DNA from: Gammaproteobacteria bacterium
GTDB lineage: Bacteria; Pseudomonadota; Gammaproteobacteria; Eutrophobiales; Eutrophobiaceae
Assembly: GCA_030829985.1 (NCBI GenBank)
Contig: JAURNW010000003.1
Location: 1 to 40,624, forward strand
Reading direction: 5' to 3'
DNA: 40,624 nt
The notes under the pieces were generated by a model. It had not been told where the DNA came from. It ran no database searches and worked only from the letters and a program-made list of their open reading frames with translations. How positions within the stretch are numbered: position 1 is the first letter of the stretch; every line of letters starts with the position of its first letter. Below are positions 37,319 to 40,624 of this stretch, piece after piece. Made by a program: the position numbers and the translations under genes.

Positions 37319-38521
37319 ATGAATCCCGGACTGGAAAATTGTCATGCATACCCGTTTGAGAAGCTAACGCAATTACTCGAAGGCGTTACCATTGACCCGA
37401 ATAAATCAGCCATTAGCCTTGCGATTGGCGAACCTAAACATCCTACACCAGAGTTTATATTAGATGCATTAAAATCGAATATAACTGGCGTAGCGGTCTA
37501 TCCAACCACCCGTGGCATTATCGAGTTACGTCAGGCAATAGCTGATTGGTTATGCTCACGATTTAATTTGCCACGCACATCGATAGATGCCGATAAAAAT
37601 GTATTGCCTGTCAACGGAACACGAGAAGCATTATTCGCCATCGCCCAAACAATAATCAACAAAGATAAACAAACACCGATTGTGATTCTACCTAACCCGT
37701 TTTATCAAATTTATGAGGGGGCAGCTTTATTAGCAGGAGCAGAACCCTATTATCTAAACTGCACTGAGGATAATAAGTTTATCCCTGATTTCTCAGCCGT
37801 ACCTGACAACATCTGGCAACGATGCCAACTGGTCTACTTATGCTCACCCGGAAATCCAACTGGCGCAGTAGTTGATAAAGAAACAGTAAAGGAATTAATG
37901 GCATTATCGGAAAAATATGACTTCACTATTGCTTCAGATGAATGTTATTCAGAAATTTACCAGCTAGAAGATCAACCACCGGTTGGTCTGTTGGAGTACG
38001 CGAATGAACTGGGTAATTCCGAGTATAAACGTTGCCTGGTCTTTCATAGCCTTTCAAAACGGTCTAATGTTCCAGGCCTACGTTCGGGCTTTGTTGCGGG
38101 TGATGGTCAATTGATAGAACACTTCCTTCGCTATCGAACTTATCATGGTGGCGCTATGCCTTTACACACGCAAAAAGCGAGTATTGCTGCCTGGAATGAT
38201 GAAGGACATGTAATACAAAACAGGCTTCAATACAGAGAAAAATTCAACAAAATCTGTACTATCCTGAATCCGGTCTTAACAGTCTCACCACCCGTTGCCA
38301 GTTTTTACCTGTGGCCAGCACTACCCTGCTCCGACACAGACTTTGCAAGAAAATTATTTACAAGCGAGAATGTAAAAGTTCTACCCGGCTCTTATTTGTC
38401 ACGAGATTCCAGTGGGTTCAACCCCGGCACAAATCGGATTCGTATTGCCTTGGTAGCGGAAATTACAGAATGCGTAGAAGCAGCAAACCGCATTAAACAA
38501 TTTATACAAAATTCATTTTAA
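37319..38521 (+). CDS. dapC: Succinyldiaminopimelate aminotransferase
   Basis: This class I PLP aminotransferase of the DAP/lysine pathway converts N-succinyl-2-amino-6-ketopimelate to succinyl-DAP. The 400 residues begin with the family-typical MNPGLENCHAYPFEKL, then SLAIGEPKHPTPEF, NGTREALFAIAQ, SPGNPTGA, D207 in IASDECYSE and the PLP lysine K247 in FHSLSKRSNVPG. The adjacent dapD supports this role over generic aminotransferase. No ribosome-binding site is visible before the ATG, and the transporter gene begins only about 26 bases away on the other strand. Confidence 0.95.
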   Translation: MNPGLENCHAYPFEKLTQLLEGVTIDPNKSAISLAIGEPKHPTPEFILDALKSNITGVAVYPTTRGIIELRQAIADWLCSRFNLPRTSIDADKNVLPVNGTREALFAIAQTIINKDKQTPIVILPNPFYQIYEGAALLAGAEPYYLNCTEDNKFIPDFSAVPDNIWQRCQLVYLCSPGNPTGAVVDKETVKELMALSEKYDFTIASDECYSEIYQLEDQPPVGLLEYANELGNSEYKRCLVFHSLSKRSNVPGLRSGFVAGDGQLIEHFLRYRTYHGGAMPLHTQKASIAAWNDEGHVIQNRLQYREKFNKICTILNPVLTVSPPVASFYLWPALPCSDTDFARKLFTSENVKVLPGSYLSRDSSGFNPGTNRIRIALVAEITECVEAANRIKQFIQNSF

Positions 38522-38539
38522 AAAAATCAGGAAGAATAT

Positions 38540-39361
38540 ATGAGCGACTTAGAAAAATTAATCAACGACACATTTGATAACCGCGCCGAGATCGAACCCG
38601 ATGAAGCAAATCAGGAAATCAAGGATGCCGTTGAAAATATCATCTGGAAACTCGACAGTGGTCAATTACGTATTGCTGAAAAAATAGATGGCAAGTGGGT
38701 CGTAAATCAATGGCTAAAAAAAGCGGTATTACTCTCTTTCATTCTTGAAAATAATGTCGTGATGCAAGGTGGTCTGACAAATTATTACGATAAGGTTCCT
38801 AATAAGTTCTATGGTTATACCAAAACTAATTTTATTGAAACTGGTGCGCGCGTTGTACCTAACGCAACTGTAAGACGTGGTAGCTTTATCGGACAAAATG
38901 TCGTATTGATGCCCAGCTTTGTCAACATAGGTGCTTATGTCGGTGATGGCACCATGGTCGATACATGGGCCACGGTAGGATCATGTGCGCAAATTGGTAA
39001 GAACGTACATCTATCCGGAGGCGTTGGTATCGGCGGCGTGCTCGAACCCTTGCAAGCTAACCCAACCATTATAGAAGACAACTGTTTCATCGGTGCGCGT
39101 TCGGAAGTCGTTGAAGGCGTAATAGTCGGCGAGGGTTCAGTGATTTCCATGGGTGTTTATCTCGGACAAAGCACACGCATCTATAATCGTGCAACTGACG
39201 AAATCACCTATGGCACCATTCCACCAGGATCGGTTGTTGTCTCAGGTAACCTGCCTTCAGATGATGGTAAATATAGTTTGTACTGTGCCGTCATTGTTAA
39301 AACCGTTGACGAGAAAACACGTAGTAAAGTCGGCATTAACGAAATTTTACGTGATGTCTAA
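38540..39361 (+). CDS. dapD: Tetrahydrodipicolinate N-succinyltransferase
   Basis: DapD succinylates tetrahydrodipicolinate using succinyl-CoA, upstream of the DapC step. The 273-residue protein has a helical N-terminal domain (1-100) and a left-handed beta-helix of hexapeptide repeats (about 105-240: [65 protein letters not shown]). The length matches the E. coli enzyme (274). AGGAAG precedes the ATG. It is 18 bases after dapC. dapE, commonly nearby, is not in the window. Confidence 0.97.
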   Translation: MSDLEKLINDTFDNRAEIEPDEANQEIKDAVENIIWKLDSGQLRIAEKIDGKWVVNQWLKKAVLLSFILENNVVMQGGLTNYYDKVPNKFYGYTKTNFIETGARVVPNATVRRGSFIGQNVVLMPSFVNIGAYVGDGTMVDTWATVGSCAQIGKNVHLSGGVGIGGVLEPLQANPTIIEDNCFIGARSEVVEGVIVGEGSVISMGVYLGQSTRIYNRATDEITYGTIPPGSVVVSGNLPSDDGKYSLYCAVIVKTVDEKTRSKVGINEILRDV

Positions 39362-39370
39362 TAAACATCC

Positions 39371-39721
39371 ATGGCACCAATAACACTCTATGGCATAAAA
39401 AACTGCGATACCGTTAAAAAGGCACGGAAATGGTTAGAAGACCATTCCGTGCCTTATTCCTTCCACGACTTTCGTGTAGATGGCATTAATAAAACACTAG
39501 TTAATAACTTCCTGAAACAAATCGATCTTGAAACACTGATCAACAAACGTGGTACAACCTGGCGTAAATTGTCTGACGAAGAAAAAGAAATTAAAAATAA
39601 AACTCAAGCGGTTGAGTTAATGATTAAGAATCCAACAATCATCAAACGACCTGTCCTAGAATTAAATAATAAACTCATTGTTGGGTTTAGCGATGAGATT
39701 TATGAATCAATTAAGCGTTGA
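39371..39721 (+). CDS. ArsC/Spx-family thioredoxin-fold protein (YffB-like)
   Basis: This 116-residue protein starts ITLYGIKNCDTVKKARKWL with one N-terminal cysteine (C12) at the active-site position, then YSFHDFRVDG, LINKRGTTWRKLSDEEK, MIKNPTIIKRPVLEL and a C-terminal VGFSDEIYESIKR. It fits the YffB/ArsC-like group found beside dapE in gammaproteobacteria. The catalytic activity is unclear; genuine arsenate reduction is not supported. It lies nine bases after dapD, and no ribosome-binding site is obvious. The dapE that usually follows is missing. Confidence 0.9.
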   Translation: MAPITLYGIKNCDTVKKARKWLEDHSVPYSFHDFRVDGINKTLVNNFLKQIDLETLINKRGTTWRKLSDEEKEIKNKTQAVELMIKNPTIIKRPVLELNNKLIVGFSDEIYESIKR

Positions 39722-39831
39722 AAACTACACTTTAGTATCTAACAGGGCTACTGTCTCAGCTTAATTAATCAGAGCATAGAATAAGCAAGAGCAAGTTAGA
39801 AAAAGAAAACAATAAATGCCTGCAAACTAGT

Positions 39832-40624
39832 TCAATATTTTTTCGGTACAAATGTCTGTTGATGCATAGCCGTACGTTTATAACCTTTTTCTTCTTTCAA
39901 TGGAGGAATTTTTGGCACTTTAGGCTTTAAGTCCTTATATGGGATCATATCCAAAAGGTGTGATATACAATTCAGCCGGGCACGTTTTTTATCATCAGAA
40001 GGAACAACAAACCAGGGTGCTTGTGGAATGTCAGTATGGAAGAACATCTCGTCTTTACTCTTGGAGTAATCCATCCATCGCGATCTAGATTCCATATCCA
40101 TTGGACTTAGCTTCCATAATTTGTGCCGCTCCAAAGCTCGTCCTTGAAAGCGCCTTTCCTGCTCTACATTACTAACCGAAAACCAGTACTTAATGAGGAT
40201 AATTCCTGATCGCACCAAAGAGCATTCGAATTCAGGGCAAAAACGTAAAAACTCCTGATACTCGTCCTCTGTACAGAAGCCCATTACCCTTTCTACTCCG
40301 GCACGGTTATACCAGCTTCTGTCAAAAAGGACGATCTCGCCCGCTGCTGGCAGATGTGCAATATAGCGCTGAAAGTACCACTGTGTTTTTTCGCGTTCAG
40401 TGGGTGCGGGTAACGCGACTATGTTACAGATCCGTGGGCTCATGTGTTCAATAATGCGTTTGATGACCCCACCTTTACCAGCAGCATCACGACCCTCAAA
40501 TATAATCGCTACTTTAAGCCCTTTTTTAGTTACCCATTCCTGTAACTTGACCAGCTCTACCTGAAGCCGAAACATCTCTTTTTCGTAATACATTTTTGGC
40601 AGTTTCTTTTCTTTTTCTCCTCTC
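39832..40624 (-). CDS. ppk2: Polyphosphate kinase 2 (partial, runs off the right edge)
   Basis: PPK2 transfers phosphate between polyphosphate and nucleotides. The visible part has the Walker A-like FEGRDAAGKGG, the PAPTEREKTQWYFQRY segment, FDRSWYNRAGVERVMGF (Walker B and catalytic region), and RRFQGRALERHKLWKLSPMDM (lid and Arg). The pattern fits one-domain class I PPK2 enzymes, which are usually nucleoside-diphosphate kinases driven by polyphosphate, by inference. An in-frame ATG occurs at 40593, but the frame stays open to the window edge with residues (GEKEKKLPKM) that resemble the usual N-terminal extension, so the true start is probably outside. Confidence 0.95.
   Translation of the reverse strand, partial: RGEKEKKLPKMYYEKEMFRLQVELVKLQEWVTKKGLKVAIIFEGRDAAGKGGVIKRIIEHMSPRICNIVALPAPTEREKTQWYFQRYIAHLPAAGEIVLFDRSWYNRAGVERVMGFCTEDEYQEFLRFCPEFECSLVRSGIILIKYWFSVSNVEQERRFQGRALERHKLWKLSPMDMESRSRWMDYSKSKDEMFFHTDIPQAPWFVVPSDDKKRARLNCISHLLDMIPYKDLKPKVPKIPPLKEEKGYKRTAMHQQTFVPKKY

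Overview
The window reads as chromosomal core genome of a low-GC (roughly 40 percent or below, by eye) gammaproteobacterium. The evidence is the gene order leuB-asd-fimV-truA-trpF-trpB-trpA-accD-folC-dedD-cvpA-purF, the presence of Mpl, FimV, RppH and a gammaproteobacterial-type Asd, and a proteobacterial polyhydroxyalkanoate (PHA) gene set. I could not assign a genus. I saw no rRNA, tRNA, CRISPR array, prophage or insertion sequence.

Layout. 1-1761: the tail of a possible gene, a DUF1841 protein, endonuclease III and an unrecognised 84-residue protein. 1969-4695 (+): a PlcP-type metallophosphoesterase and a GT4 glycosyltransferase two codons apart, a pairing known for phosphate-starvation lipid remodelling, then a fumarylacetoacetase-family enzyme. 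4701-7248 (-): a membrane protein, the murein-recycling ligase Mpl and a LON-domain protein. 7402-10759: Dps, carboxynorspermidine decarboxylase, a small secreted protein, RppH and a HAD phosphatase. 10805-19108: TCA-cycle block, with mdh and gltA on the minus strand diverging from sucA-sucB-lpd. 19357-21754: PHA block of thiolase, PhaR repressor and phasin. 21855-36275 (-): the long biosynthetic run from leuB to purF, including FimV, a separate FimV N-domain protein, and a 63-residue protein between trpB and trpA. 36384-39721: an EamA transporter diverging from dapC-dapD-arsC/spx-like genes. 39832 to the right edge: a PPK2 polyphosphate kinase running off the window.

How the genes work together. 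The TCA enzymes and thiolase connect acetyl-CoA flux to carbon storage. PhaR is encoded between two target-like promoters: TGC-N3-GCA dyads lie just downstream of a promoter-like sequence before the thiolase and across the -10 region of the phasin promoter. PHA synthase and reductase are not in the window. PlcP, the glycosyltransferase and PPK2 suggest adaptation to variable phosphate, and helically phased TCAT repeats upstream of plcP resemble a degenerate Pho box.

The most interesting signals are the PhaR-type dyads, an intrinsic terminator between the thiolase promoter-like sequence and its gene, a 28-bp perfect palindrome beside the phasin promoter, the stand-alone FimV N-domain, the small protein in the trp operon, and 10-bp tandem repeats between gltA and sucA. 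I found no wholly new multi-gene system. The novelty here is mostly regulatory or in small proteins.
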